From positions 29,842-93,841 of the forward strand of contig NZ_WKEQ01000021.1 in assembly GCF_021605415.1 (NCBI RefSeq): a stretch of 64,000 bases of DNA. The letters are read 5' to 3'. Under the pieces are notes generated by a model that had not been told where the DNA came from, ran no database searches, and saw only the letters and a list, made by a program, of their open reading frames with translations. The first letter of the stretch is position 1. Every line of letters starts with the position of its first letter. Made by a program: the position numbers and the translations under genes. This DNA is from Pseudomonas syringae. GTDB lineage: Bacteria; Pseudomonadota; Gammaproteobacteria; Pseudomonadales; Pseudomonadaceae. Shown one piece after another: positions 10,155 through 19,188 of the stretch.

Positions 10155-11272
10155 TGGCTGAAATTCGCTTGCAGCACCTCGCCCACAGTTACACCAGCAC
10201 GCCGAGCGGCCCGGAGGATTACGCGATCCGCGAAATGGATCACATCTGGGAGCAGGGCGGTGCCTTTGCGTTGCTCGGCCCGTCCGGTTGCGGCAAATCC
10301 ACTTTGCTCAACATCATTTCCGGCTTGCTCAGCCCGTCCCAGGGCAAGGTGCTGTTCGACGGCAAAGAGGTCAACGAGCTGACACCAGAGAAGCGCAACA
10401 TCGCTCAGGTTTTTCAGTTTCCGGTGGTGTACGACACCATGACCGTGTTCGATAACCTGGCGTTTCCCCTGCGAAATCAGGGCATGGCCGAAGCGAAAGT
10501 GCACAGCAAGGTGCAGGAAATCGCCGAGGTACTCGACCTGCAAAACCTGCTGGGCAAAAAAGCCCGCAACCTCACTGCCGACGAAAAACAGAAAGTCTCC
10601 ATGGGCCGAGGCCTGGTGCGCGATGACGTCTCGGCGATTCTGTTTGATGAGCCGCTGACGGTGATCGATCCGCACTTAAAGTGGAAACTGCGGCGCAAGC
10701 TCAAGCAGATCCACGAGCAGTTCAACATCACCATGGTTTACGTCACCCACGATCAACTCGAAGCCTCGACCTTCGCCGACAAGATTGCGGTGATGTACGG
10801 CGGCCAGATCGTCCAGTTCGGCACGCCACGGGAATTGTTCGAGCGGCCGAGCCACACTTTTGTCGGCTATTTCATCGGTAGTCCGGGGATGAACCTGATC
10901 GACGTGCAGCCGCAGCCGGGTGGCGTCGGTTTCGCTTCAACGCACATCCCGTTGTCCGACGGCCTGCAGCGCCATATCGAACACGGCCAGTGGAAAAATC
11001 TTAAGGTCGGCATCCGTCCGGAGTTCATTCATGTGTGGGACGAGCCGTTCGACGACGCGATGCAGGCTCGGGTCGTACACGTCGAAGACCTCGGCACCTA
11101 CAAGATCATGACCCTCGACCTTGATGGCGCGCCGCTGAAAGTGCGCCTGGCCGAGGACAAACCGGTGCCGCAGGGAACGGCCTACATCAGTTTTCCGTCG
11201 CAATGGCTGATGGTCTATGCCGACGAGTTTCTGCTCGATACATCCACCGACAATGAACAGGTGCAGCCATGA
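10154..11272 (+). CDS. glpT: ABC importer ATP-binding protein, GlpT-like (second, different ATPase)
   Basis: This 372-residue partner of the preceding ATPase has Walker A GPSGCGKS (42-49), Walker B ending E166 and a normal switch histidine (VTHD, H199), but its signature LSGGQ is replaced by LTADE (140-144). Together with the neighbour's missing histidine this predicts one complete and one degenerate ATP site in a heterodimer. The C-terminal third is an OB-fold regulatory domain. It starts inside the previous stop (TGATG) and ends in an ATGA overlap with the first permease. Not to be confused with the E. coli glycerol-3-phosphate antiporter GlpT; the name follows the rhizobial operon. Confidence 0.8.
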   Translation: MAEIRLQHLAHSYTSTPSGPEDYAIREMDHIWEQGGAFALLGPSGCGKSTLLNIISGLLSPSQGKVLFDGKEVNELTPEKRNIAQVFQFPVVYDTMTVFDNLAFPLRNQGMAEAKVHSKVQEIAEVLDLQNLLGKKARNLTADEKQKVSMGRGLVRDDVSAILFDEPLTVIDPHLKWKLRRKLKQIHEQFNITMVYVTHDQLEASTFADKIAVMYGGQIVQFGTPRELFERPSHTFVGYFIGSPGMNLIDVQPQPGGVGFASTHIPLSDGLQRHIEHGQWKNLKVGIRPEFIHVWDEPFDDAMQARVVHVEDLGTYKIMTLDLDGAPLKVRLAEDKPVPQGTAYISFPSQWLMVYADEFLLDTSTDNEQVQP

Positions 11273-12135
11273 ACAAGGTGCAGAACAACAAAGCCTGGTG
11301 GCTGGTGTTGCCGGTATTTTTGCTGGTGGCGTTCAGTGCGGTGATCCCGATGATGACCGTGGTCAATTACTCGGTGCAGGACATATTCGACCAGTCCAGC
11401 CGCTATTTCGTCGGTGCCGACTGGTACAGACAGGTGTTGCTTGATCCGCGTCTGCACGATTCGCTGCTGCGTCAGTTCATTTATTCGGCCTGTGTGCTGC
11501 TGATCGAAATCCCGCTGGGTATCGGCATTGCCCTGACCATGCCGACCAAGGGGCGGTGGTCGTCGGTGGTGCTGATCGTGCTGGCGATTCCGCTGCTGAT
11601 TCCGTGGAACGTGGTCGGCACGATCTGGCAGATTTTCGGCCGCGCCGACATCGGCCTGCTCGGTTCGAGCCTCAATGCGCTGGGCATCAACTACAACTAT
11701 GCGGCCAATACCATGGACGCCTGGGTCACCGTGCTGATCATGGACGTCTGGCACTGGACTTCGTTGGTAGCGCTGCTGTGCTTCTCCGGGTTGCGCGCAA
11801 TTCCGGACGTGTATTACCAGGCCGCGCGAATTGACCGGGCGTCAGCCTGGGCGGTGTTTCGTCACATCCAATTACCGAAGCTGAAAAGCGTGCTGCTGAT
11901 CGCGGTGATGCTGCGCTTCATGGACAGTTTCATGATTTACACCGAACCGTTCGTGCTCACGGGCGGCGGGCCGGGCAATGCGACGACGTTCCTGAGTCAG
12001 ACGTTGACGCAGATGGCTGTAGGGCAATTCGACCTGGGGCCAGCGGCCGCGTTTTCGCTGGTGTATTTCCTGATCATCCTGTTGGTGTCCTGGCTGTTCT
12101 ATACCGCCATGACGCATTCCGACGCCAACCGCTGA
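11269..12135 (+). CDS. glpP: ABC importer permease, GlpP-like
   Basis: The 288-residue inner-membrane protein has six predicted helices of the MalF/UgpA type and the cytoplasmic EAA loop, here DVYYQAARIDRASAWAVFRH (around residues 183-202), which docks to an ATPase. It forms the transport channel with the next permease. It is translationally coupled to the upstream ATPase (ATGA) and is followed after 9 bp by the second permease. Confidence 0.85.
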   Translation: MNKVQNNKAWWLVLPVFLLVAFSAVIPMMTVVNYSVQDIFDQSSRYFVGADWYRQVLLDPRLHDSLLRQFIYSACVLLIEIPLGIGIALTMPTKGRWSSVVLIVLAIPLLIPWNVVGTIWQIFGRADIGLLGSSLNALGINYNYAANTMDAWVTVLIMDVWHWTSLVALLCFSGLRAIPDVYYQAARIDRASAWAVFRHIQLPKLKSVLLIAVMLRFMDSFMIYTEPFVLTGGGPGNATTFLSQTLTQMAVGQFDLGPAAAFSLVYFLIILLVSWLFYTAMTHSDANR

Positions 12136-12144
12136 GGCCCGGCC

Positions 12145-12945
<801 letters not shown>

Positions 12946-12955
12946 GGAACTGATG

Positions 12956-13228
12956 ATGGAATGGATGAGTTGGACCGTCCCGACGGCCGTATTTTTCAGC
13001 GTTATAGCCTTGATCCTGGTGGGCATGACCACCTGGGAGCTGCGTTCGCCGAGCATTCTTCGGCGCGGTTTTCTGCCGATCGCCACCACTCGTGGCGATC
13101 GCTTGTTCATCGGTCTTCTCGGCAGCGCCTACCTGCATTTGCTGGTAATCGGCGCCACCGACTGGAGCATCTGGGTCGCGTCCGCGTTGTCCCTGGTGTG
13201 GCTGTTGGCTGTCATGCGTTGGGGCTAG
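12956..13228 (+). CDS. glpU: Small DUF2160 membrane protein, GlpU-like
   Basis: The 90-residue protein has three predicted membrane segments (about 6-24, 45-62 and 66-83) joined by a basic loop RSPSILRRGFLPIATTRGDR. It matches the DUF2160 type of protein that accompanies GlpSTPQ-V importers. GAGGA lies 7 bp before ATG 12956; a second ATG directly upstream (12953) would add one Met. Its biochemical role is not known; constant co-occurrence suggests an accessory subunit of the transporter. Confidence 0.75.
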   Translation: MEWMSWTVPTAVFFSVIALILVGMTTWELRSPSILRRGFLPIATTRGDRLFIGLLGSAYLHLLVIGATDWSIWVASALSLVWLLAVMRWG

Positions 13229-13275
13229 TCGAATCACTCGGCAATCGTGCTCCGCAACCTAAACAGGAGGTCTCT

Positions 13276-15018
13276 ATGTTCGACAAAAACAATAAGCTGC
13301 GACATAGCATTTCATTGGCAGCCGTGCTGGCACTCAGCGGTTTGAGCGCATCTGCCTGGGCCGATGCCTACGAAGATGCCGCGAAGAAGTGGATCGGCAG
13401 CGAATTCAAACCGTCCACCCTGACGGCTGAACAGCAACTTGAAGAATTGAAGTGGTTCATCAAGGCCGCCGAGCCGTTTCGCGGGATGAACATCAAGGTC
13501 GTCTCGGAAACCCTGACCACCCATGAATATGAATCCAAGGTGCTGGCCAAGGCGTTCAGCGAAATCACCGGGATCAAGTTGACCCACGACCTGCTGCAGG
13601 AAGGCGATGTCGTGGAAAAACTGCAAACCGTGATGCAGTCGGACAAGAGTATCTATGACGGCTGGGTCAACGACTCCGACCTGATCGGGACTCACTTTCG
13701 CTATGGCAAGACCGAGTCGATCACCGACCTGATGGCCAATGAAGGCAAGAATTTCACCTCGCCGACCCTCGACATCAAGGATTTCATCGGCATTTCGTTT
13801 ACCACGGCACCCGACGGCAAGATCTATCAATTGCCTGACCAGCAGTTCGCCAACCTCTACTGGTTCCGCGCCGACTGGTTCGAGCGCGCCGATCTGAAAG
13901 CCAAGTTCAAGGAAAAATACGGCTACGAATTGGGCGTGCCGGTGAACTGGTCGGCCTATGAAGACATCGCCAAATTCTTCAGCGAAGACGTCAAGGAAAT
14001 CGACGGCAAACGCGTTTACGGGCACATGGATTACGGCAAGAAGGACCCGTCGCTGGGCTGGCGCTTCACCGATGCCTGGTTCTCCATGGCCGGTGGTGGC
14101 GACAAAGGCATTCCCAACGGGCTGCCAGTGGACGAGTGGGGCATTCGTGTTGAAGACTGCCATCCGGTCGGCTCCAGCGTGACGCGTGGCGGCGACACCA
14201 ACGGTCCGGCGGCAGTTTTTGCCACGCAGAAATACGTCGACTGGCTCAAGGCGTATGCGCCACCGGAAGCGGCGGGCATGACCTTCTCCGAATCCGGCCC
14301 GGTGCCATCCCAAGGCAACATCGCCCAGCAAATCTTCTGGTACACCGCGTTCACCGCCGACATGACCAAACCGGGCTTGCCGGTGGTGAATGCCGATGGC
14401 ACGCCGAAATGGCGCATGGCACCTTCGCCGCGCGGCCCCTACTGGGAAGAGGGCATGAAGCTGGGTTATCAGGACGTGGGTTCCTGGACGTTCATGAAGT
14501 CCACGCCTGAGAAACAGAAACTGGCAGCGTGGCTTTACGCGCAGTTCGTGACCTCGAAAACCGTGTCGCTGAAGAAAACCATCGTCGGCCTGACGCCGAT
14601 CCGCGAGTCGGACATCAACTCGCAAGCGATGACCGACCTGGCGCCAAAACTGGGTGGTCTGGTCGAGTTCTATCGCAGCCCGGCCCGTGTGCAATGGACG
14701 CCAACCGGCACCAACGTGCCGGACTATCCGCGTCTGGCTCAGCTGTGGTGGACGCACATCGCCGAAGCCGCCAGTGGCGAAAAAACTCCGCAACAAGCGC
14801 TCGATGGTCTGGCCAAGGATCAGGACGCCATCATGAGTCGTCTCGAACGTTCCAAGGCTCAAGCCACGTGCGCCCCGAAAATGAACCCGGAACGCGATGC
14901 GCAATACTGGTTCGATCAACCGGGCGCCCCGAAGCCGAAACTGGCCAACGAGAAGCCTAAAGGCGAAACCGTGAGTTACAACGAATTGCTCAAATCGTGG
15001 GAGGCGGCGCGTAAATAA
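13276..15018 (+). CDS. glpV: Periplasmic solute-binding protein, GlpV-like
   Basis: The 580-residue protein begins with a clear Sec signal (basic MFDKNNKLRHS, hydrophobic core, likely cleavage after SASAWA near residue 27). ATG 13276 has a strong AGGAGG 6 bp upstream; the longer in-frame extension upstream overlaps glpU and lacks support. It is unusually long for a sugar-binding protein (typically about 430), as known for the rhizobial glycerol-binding GlpV. It delivers substrate to the two permeases. A terminator follows directly, marking the operon end. Confidence 0.82.
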   Translation: MFDKNNKLRHSISLAAVLALSGLSASAWADAYEDAAKKWIGSEFKPSTLTAEQQLEELKWFIKAAEPFRGMNIKVVSETLTTHEYESKVLAKAFSEITGIKLTHDLLQEGDVVEKLQTVMQSDKSIYDGWVNDSDLIGTHFRYGKTESITDLMANEGKNFTSPTLDIKDFIGISFTTAPDGKIYQLPDQQFANLYWFRADWFERADLKAKFKEKYGYELGVPVNWSAYEDIAKFFSEDVKEIDGKRVYGHMDYGKKDPSLGWRFTDAWFSMAGGGDKGIPNGLPVDEWGIRVEDCHPVGSSVTRGGDTNGPAAVFATQKYVDWLKAYAPPEAAGMTFSESGPVPSQGNIAQQIFWYTAFTADMTKPGLPVVNADGTPKWRMAPSPRGPYWEEGMKLGYQDVGSWTFMKSTPEKQKLAAWLYAQFVTSKTVSLKKTIVGLTPIRESDINSQAMTDLAPKLGGLVEFYRSPARVQWTPTGTNVPDYPRLAQLWWTHIAEAASGEKTPQQALDGLAKDQDAIMSRLERSKAQATCAPKMNPERDAQYWFDQPGAPKPKLANEKPKGETVSYNELLKSWEAARK

Positions 15019-15040
15019 CGGCATTGTTTTTAATGGTTCA

Positions 15041-15065
15041 ACGGCACCGTAAGGTGCCGTTTTTC
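15041..15065 (+). terminator. Rho-independent terminator of the ABC importer operon
   Basis: ACGGCACC-GTAA-GGTGCCGT followed by TTTTC, 23 bp after the glpV stop. Confidence 0.85.
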
Positions 15066-15113
15066 ATTGACTGATCCCAAGACATCCAAAACATCCCAAA
15101 CAAGCGCATGCAA

Positions 15114-15145
15114 CTGTAGGAGCTGTCGCAGGCTGCGATCTTTTG
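15114..15145. repeat. Single REP element
   Basis: CTGTAGGAGCTGTCGCAGGC and the following TGCGATCTTTTG match the REP type at 8770 and 16041. It borders the toxin-antitoxin pair on one side. Confidence 0.8.
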
Positions 15146-15175
15146 ATCCTGAACAGCGGTTACCCGCCAACCGGC

Positions 15176-15490
15176 TCAGCTCAGAACCGCCAGTTGCTCG
15201 ATCGTCTGTGGAAATCGCTCAACCAGACGAATCAGTGTCGTGGCCTGGGCGTTGGGTGTTGCCCGGCCCTGTTCCCAGTTTTCGAGGGTTCGCGTATTAG
15301 TGCGCAGATACATCGCGAACACCGAGCGGGAGAGGTTGAGTTGTTGGCGGATGGCTACTACTTCTTCGGCGGTGATCGGCATTAGCTTTGGTAACTGAAC
15401 CTTATGGGTTCGCAGCGTAATTTTGCCTTGACGCTCGTCTGCCAGCGCTTCGAGGCCGTCCATTAATTCAGAAAATATGTCACGTTTCAT
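15176..15490 (-). CDS. HigA-type antitoxin with XRE helix-turn-helix
   Basis: The 104-residue protein has a helix-turn-helix domain in its C-terminal half (about residues 38-95: ITAEEVVAIRQQLNLSRSVF then TRTLENWEQGRATP), as in HigA-2/NadS antitoxins. It should neutralise the toxin encoded directly upstream and repress the shared promoter. Its start lies inside the toxin gene (11-bp overlap), giving the toxin-first order of higBA. Activity has not been shown. Confidence 0.8.
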   Translation of the reverse strand: MKRDIFSELMDGLEALADERQGKITLRTHKVQLPKLMPITAEEVVAIRQQLNLSRSVFAMYLRTNTRTLENWEQGRATPNAQATTLIRLVERFPQTIEQLAVLS

Positions 15491-15830
15491 CGTGGGATCT
15501 CGTGTTTATTTCTTTATTCAGGGTTTGTTTGAAAAGGTTTTTCTGAGCGGCTGACAGATATGTTTGCTCGTCTTTGCCATACACGGTGAATAGCCAGAAC
15601 TGATTGAAGCCGGACCACCAGTAATAAATCACTCGTAAGCCGCTGCGTTTGCCCTTTCCCCGTCGTTGGTCGCAGAAACGTATTTTGCGCAATCCACCAG
15701 TTTCCTCGATGAGATTGCCCGATTCAGGGTTTTTCAGCAGTTCCAGTTGAAAGCTTCGAAACAGATCATCGTCCAGATAATCGTCCCGGTATTTTTGAAA
15801 CATCGGTAATTCGATAAAAAGAGCATCCAT
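15480..15830 (-). CDS. HigB-2/RelE-like toxin
   Basis: The 116-residue protein begins MDALFIELPMFQKY and carries the RelE-fold core GLRKIRFCDQRRGKGKRSGL then RVIYYWW, and LFTVYGKDEQ near the C terminus, which fits the HigB-2 family of ribosome-dependent mRNA interferases. The start at 15830 was preferred over an in-frame ATG at 15881 because homologues begin here and a promoter-like stretch (TTGACT then TAAAAC) lies within the longer version; no strong ribosome-binding site is seen. The gene is richer in A/T than its neighbours and sits between REP elements, consistent with acquisition. Confidence 0.78.
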   Translation of the reverse strand: MDALFIELPMFQKYRDDYLDDDLFRSFQLELLKNPESGNLIEETGGLRKIRFCDQRRGKGKRSGLRVIYYWWSGFNQFWLFTVYGKDEQTYLSAAQKNLFKQTLNKEINTRSHDET

Positions 15831-16000
15831 GTTCTGTACGTTGCCTGCGTATAGTTTTATCCCGATATTCGAATCAGTCAAGGCATCGAGCGCATCCTTT
15901 TTGTTTCACTCTTCAAAGTAGAACCCATTGGCAGAAAAGCTGTAGGACTGCGCGGGAAATGAGTTGAAGGACAATTCCGAAAGAGAGGAGGGCGTTGAAA

Positions 16001-16074
16001 AGCAAAAGATCGCAGCCTGCGGCAGCTCCTACAAAAATTGGTGCAGGAGTTGCCGCAGGCTGCGATCTTTTGCT
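16001..16074. repeat. REPIN (two inverted REP elements)
   Basis: AGCAAAAGATCGCAGCCTGC at 16001-16033 and its near-complement at 16041-16074 form a long hairpin with an 8-bp spacer. Between the toxin start (15830) and this repeat about 170 bp hold no recognisable gene. Confidence 0.85.
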
Positions 16075-16091
16075 GTTGATTACTCAAAAAC

Positions 16092-16117
16092 AAAAACGGC
16101 ACCCGAAGGTGCCGTTT
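16092..16117 (-). terminator. Rho-independent terminator of the nuo operon
   Basis: AAACGGCACC-loop-GGTGCCGTTT; on the minus strand the stem is followed by TTTTTG. It is about 30 bp after the nuoN stop and closes the 13-gene operon. Confidence 0.85.
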
Positions 16118-16145
16118 CTATTTGTAGCCAGATGAAATCGAGCAA

Positions 16146-17609
16146 TCAGCCCGCCAGACCTGCCTGCTGAACCAGTGTCAGCAACGGCTGCGGGTAAACA
16201 CCCAGGAAGAACGCAACCAGGGCGATCGCCAACAGCATGACGCCGCCGGCTTTCTGTTCCCAGTGCAGTTGGGCATCGTGGCGACGCAGGTTCGGTTCAA
16301 TCAGGTACAGGGTGACCATCACGCGCAGGTAGTAGAAGACGCCGATGGCGCTGCCCAGTACCAGCGAACCGACCAGCCACCATTGGTGTGATTCGACACC
16401 GGCGGCGATGATGTAGAACTTGCCGATGAAGCCTGCGGTCAGCGGGATACCGGCCAAAGACAGCATCATCACGGTCAGGACGGCGGTCAGGTACGGACGG
16501 CGCCAGAACAGGCCGCGGTATTCGTACAGCGCGTCTGCGTCACGACCGTTGTAAGGCGAGGACATCAAGGTGATCACGCCGAACGCACCAAGGCTGGTGA
16601 TCACGTAGGTGACCAGATAAACGCCGATGGCTTCCACGGCCAGGCCCTTGCTCGCTACCAGCGCGATCAGCAGGTAGCCGAAGTGGGCGATGGACGAGTA
16701 ACCGAGCAGACGCTTGAGGTTGCTCTGAGTCAACGCCAGCAGGTTACCGAACAGGATCGATGCGACCGCGATGACGGACAGTACGTCGCTCAGCACGCCA
16801 CTGCTCGCGGCAGGGGAGATCTGGAACAGACGCACCATCACTGCAAACACGGCGACTTTCGAAGCGGTCGCCAGGAACGCGGCCACCGGTGCTGGAGCAC
16901 CTTCGTACACGTCCGGCGTCCACAAGTGGAACGGCACCAGCGACAGCTTGAACGCCAGACCGATTAACATCATGCCCAGGCCCAGTTGCGCCAGCGAGCT
17001 TGGCAGGCCGGTCGCCGCGATAGCCTGACCGATACCGACGAAGCTCAGGGTGCCGGCGTCAGCGTAGAGCAGCGCCATGCCGAACAACAGGAACGCGGAA
17101 CCGGCGGCGGACAACACCATGTACTTGATGCCGGCTTCCAGCGAACGCTTGTTGAAGAAGGCATAAGCCACCAGACCGTACACCGGCACCGATAACAGTT
17201 CCAGGCCGATGAACAACCCGGCCAGGTGCTGCGCGCTGACCAGAACCAGACCACCGGCGGCGGCCATCAGGATCAGCAGGTACAGTTCTTCACGGTTGCC
17301 CGGGTAACCCGAACCGCCGTCGCCGAGGTAGGCGTGGGCGAGGGTGACACAGGCAAGGGTAGCGACCAGGATCAATGCCATATAAAGGCAGGCAAAAGTG
17401 TCGATCTGCAGCAATGGGGTCACGGCCAGAGGTGCGACTTTCAAAGCCGGGAGGATCGACAGCAACGCGAGGTTCAGACCCGCCACCGAAATCAGGAAGG
17501 TCTGCGAGTGGTTGCGGCGCCAGGCGATTGCCAGCATCACCACGATAATGGTGAGGCTGGTGATCAACAGTGGCGCAAGCGCAATAAAGTGTTGAATCGT
17601 GAATTCCAT
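16146..17609 (-). CDS. nuoN: NADH-quinone oxidoreductase subunit N
   Basis: The 487-residue antiporter-like membrane subunit of complex I has about 14 hydrophobic helices. ATG 17609 (MEFTIQHF) was chosen over an upstream in-frame start because it has GGTAAGAG upstream and fits the family N terminus. Conserved lysine/glutamate helices of the proton channel are visible, for example GLELLSVPVYGL and the Lys in RSLEAGIKYMVLSA. It is the last gene of the operon and starts 7 bp after the nuoM stop. Confidence 0.95.
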   Translation of the reverse strand: MEFTIQHFIALAPLLITSLTIIVVMLAIAWRRNHSQTFLISVAGLNLALLSILPALKVAPLAVTPLLQIDTFACLYMALILVATLACVTLAHAYLGDGGSGYPGNREELYLLILMAAAGGLVLVSAQHLAGLFIGLELLSVPVYGLVAYAFFNKRSLEAGIKYMVLSAAGSAFLLFGMALLYADAGTLSFVGIGQAIAATGLPSSLAQLGLGMMLIGLAFKLSLVPFHLWTPDVYEGAPAPVAAFLATASKVAVFAVMVRLFQISPAASSGVLSDVLSVIAVASILFGNLLALTQSNLKRLLGYSSIAHFGYLLIALVASKGLAVEAIGVYLVTYVITSLGAFGVITLMSSPYNGRDADALYEYRGLFWRRPYLTAVLTVMMLSLAGIPLTAGFIGKFYIIAAGVESHQWWLVGSLVLGSAIGVFYYLRVMVTLYLIEPNLRRHDAQLHWEQKAGGVMLLAIALVAFFLGVYPQPLLTLVQQAGLAG

Positions 17610-17616
17610 AGCGCTC

Positions 17617-19149
17617 TTACCGGGCCGAAGCGAGTTGAGTGAAGGCGGTGCCGAGCCACTGCTGCACGCCATGCATCGTGGCGGCGGAAGTGTCGAGGAA
17701 CGGTTGCGGGTAAACGCCGAGGTAAATCAGCAGAACCGCAAGGCCCAGCACCATGATCAGTTCGCGACCGTCCATGCCGTGCAGGATCGAGTCCGATTTG
17801 GCCGGACCGAAGTAAGCGCGGTGGATCATGATCAGCGAGTAGACCGAACCGAACACCAGACCGGAGGTGGCAATCGCAGTGATCCATGGCGCGCTGGCAA
17901 ACGTGCCGATCAGGATCAGGAACTCGCCGACGAAGTTACCGGTGCCTGGCAAGCCCAACGAAGCGGCTGCGAAAAACAGGCTGATCGCCGGCAGGTAAGC
18001 GATGCGCGACCACAGACCGCCCATCTCACGCATGTCCCGCGTGTGCAGACGCTCATACAACTGACCGCTGAGGATAAACAGAGCCGCCGCCGACAGACCG
18101 TGCGCGAGCATCTGGATCACTGCACCTTGCAGGGCCAGTTGGCTGCCGGAGTAGATGCCGATCAGTACGAAGCCCATGTGGGAAACGGACGAGAAGGCAA
18201 TCAGACGCTTGATGTCGGTTTGTGCGAACGCGAGGAACGCGCCGTAGAAGATCCCGATCAGACCGAGGGTCATGGCGATCGGCGCGAACTCGGCCGACGC
18301 ATTCGGGAACAGCGGCAGGGCGAAACGCAGCAGACCGTACGCAGCAGTTTTCAGCAAGATACCGGCGAGGTCGACAGAACCTGCGGTCGGCGCCTGGGCG
18401 TGAGCATCAGGCAGCCAGGAATGGAACGGTACGACGGGCAGCTTGACCGCGAAGGCGATGAAGAAACCGAGCATCAGGATGTACTCGGTGGTCATCGACA
18501 TCTTGGTTTTCAACAGATCGGCGTAGTTGAAGGTAATCACACCGGTGTTGTTGAAGTTGACCAGCACCAGACCGAGGATCGCCACCAGCATGATCAGGCC
18601 GGAAGCCTGAGTGAAGATGAAGAACTTGGTTGCGGCGTAGATCCGGGTTTTCTTGCCGTCCGAAGAGCTGTGACCCCAGAGCGCGATGAGGAAATACATC
18701 GGCACCAGCATCATTTCCCAGAAGAAGAAGAACATGAACAGGTCGAGGGCGAGGAACACGCCGACGACACCGCCCAGGATCCACATCAGGTTCAAGTGGA
18801 AGAAGCCAACGTGACGTTGAATTTCTTTCCACGAGCAGAGTACCGAGAGGATACCCAGCAGGCCGGTCAGCAGGATCATCAACAGCGACAGGCCGTCGAG
18901 GGCCAGGTGCACGTTGATGCCGAAGCGCTGGATCCAGACGTGCTTGAACTCAAGCGCCCAAGTCGGATCGGCGCCAGGCGCCGGAGCAAATGAATAGTCA
19001 CCGTGGGCCCACAGCCAGAGGCCGAGTGCGAGTTCCAGGGTCATGGTCAACAGCGCAATCCAGCGCGGGAGGGTAGCGCCGAAGCGCTCACCCATCCAGC
19101 ACAGCAGGCCGCCGATGAAGGGGATCAGGATTAGCCAAGGCAGAATCAT
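17617..19149 (-). CDS. nuoM: NADH-quinone oxidoreductase subunit M
   Basis: The 510-residue proton-pumping subunit is related to Mrp antiporters. The conserved segment FFFFWEMMLVPMYFLIALWG (around residues 136-155) contains the key glutamate, and ATKFFIFTQASG carries the channel lysine. It lies between nuoL and nuoN in the membrane arm of complex I. Length is normal. Confidence 0.96.
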   Translation of the reverse strand: MILPWLILIPFIGGLLCWMGERFGATLPRWIALLTMTLELALGLWLWAHGDYSFAPAPGADPTWALEFKHVWIQRFGINVHLALDGLSLLMILLTGLLGILSVLCSWKEIQRHVGFFHLNLMWILGGVVGVFLALDLFMFFFFWEMMLVPMYFLIALWGHSSSDGKKTRIYAATKFFIFTQASGLIMLVAILGLVLVNFNNTGVITFNYADLLKTKMSMTTEYILMLGFFIAFAVKLPVVPFHSWLPDAHAQAPTAGSVDLAGILLKTAAYGLLRFALPLFPNASAEFAPIAMTLGLIGIFYGAFLAFAQTDIKRLIAFSSVSHMGFVLIGIYSGSQLALQGAVIQMLAHGLSAAALFILSGQLYERLHTRDMREMGGLWSRIAYLPAISLFFAAASLGLPGTGNFVGEFLILIGTFASAPWITAIATSGLVFGSVYSLIMIHRAYFGPAKSDSILHGMDGRELIMVLGLAVLLIYLGVYPQPFLDTSAATMHGVQQWLGTAFTQLASAR

Positions 19150-19188
19150 GACGGGCTCGTTTCCTTTCGCAAATTCGCAAGGTTCATA

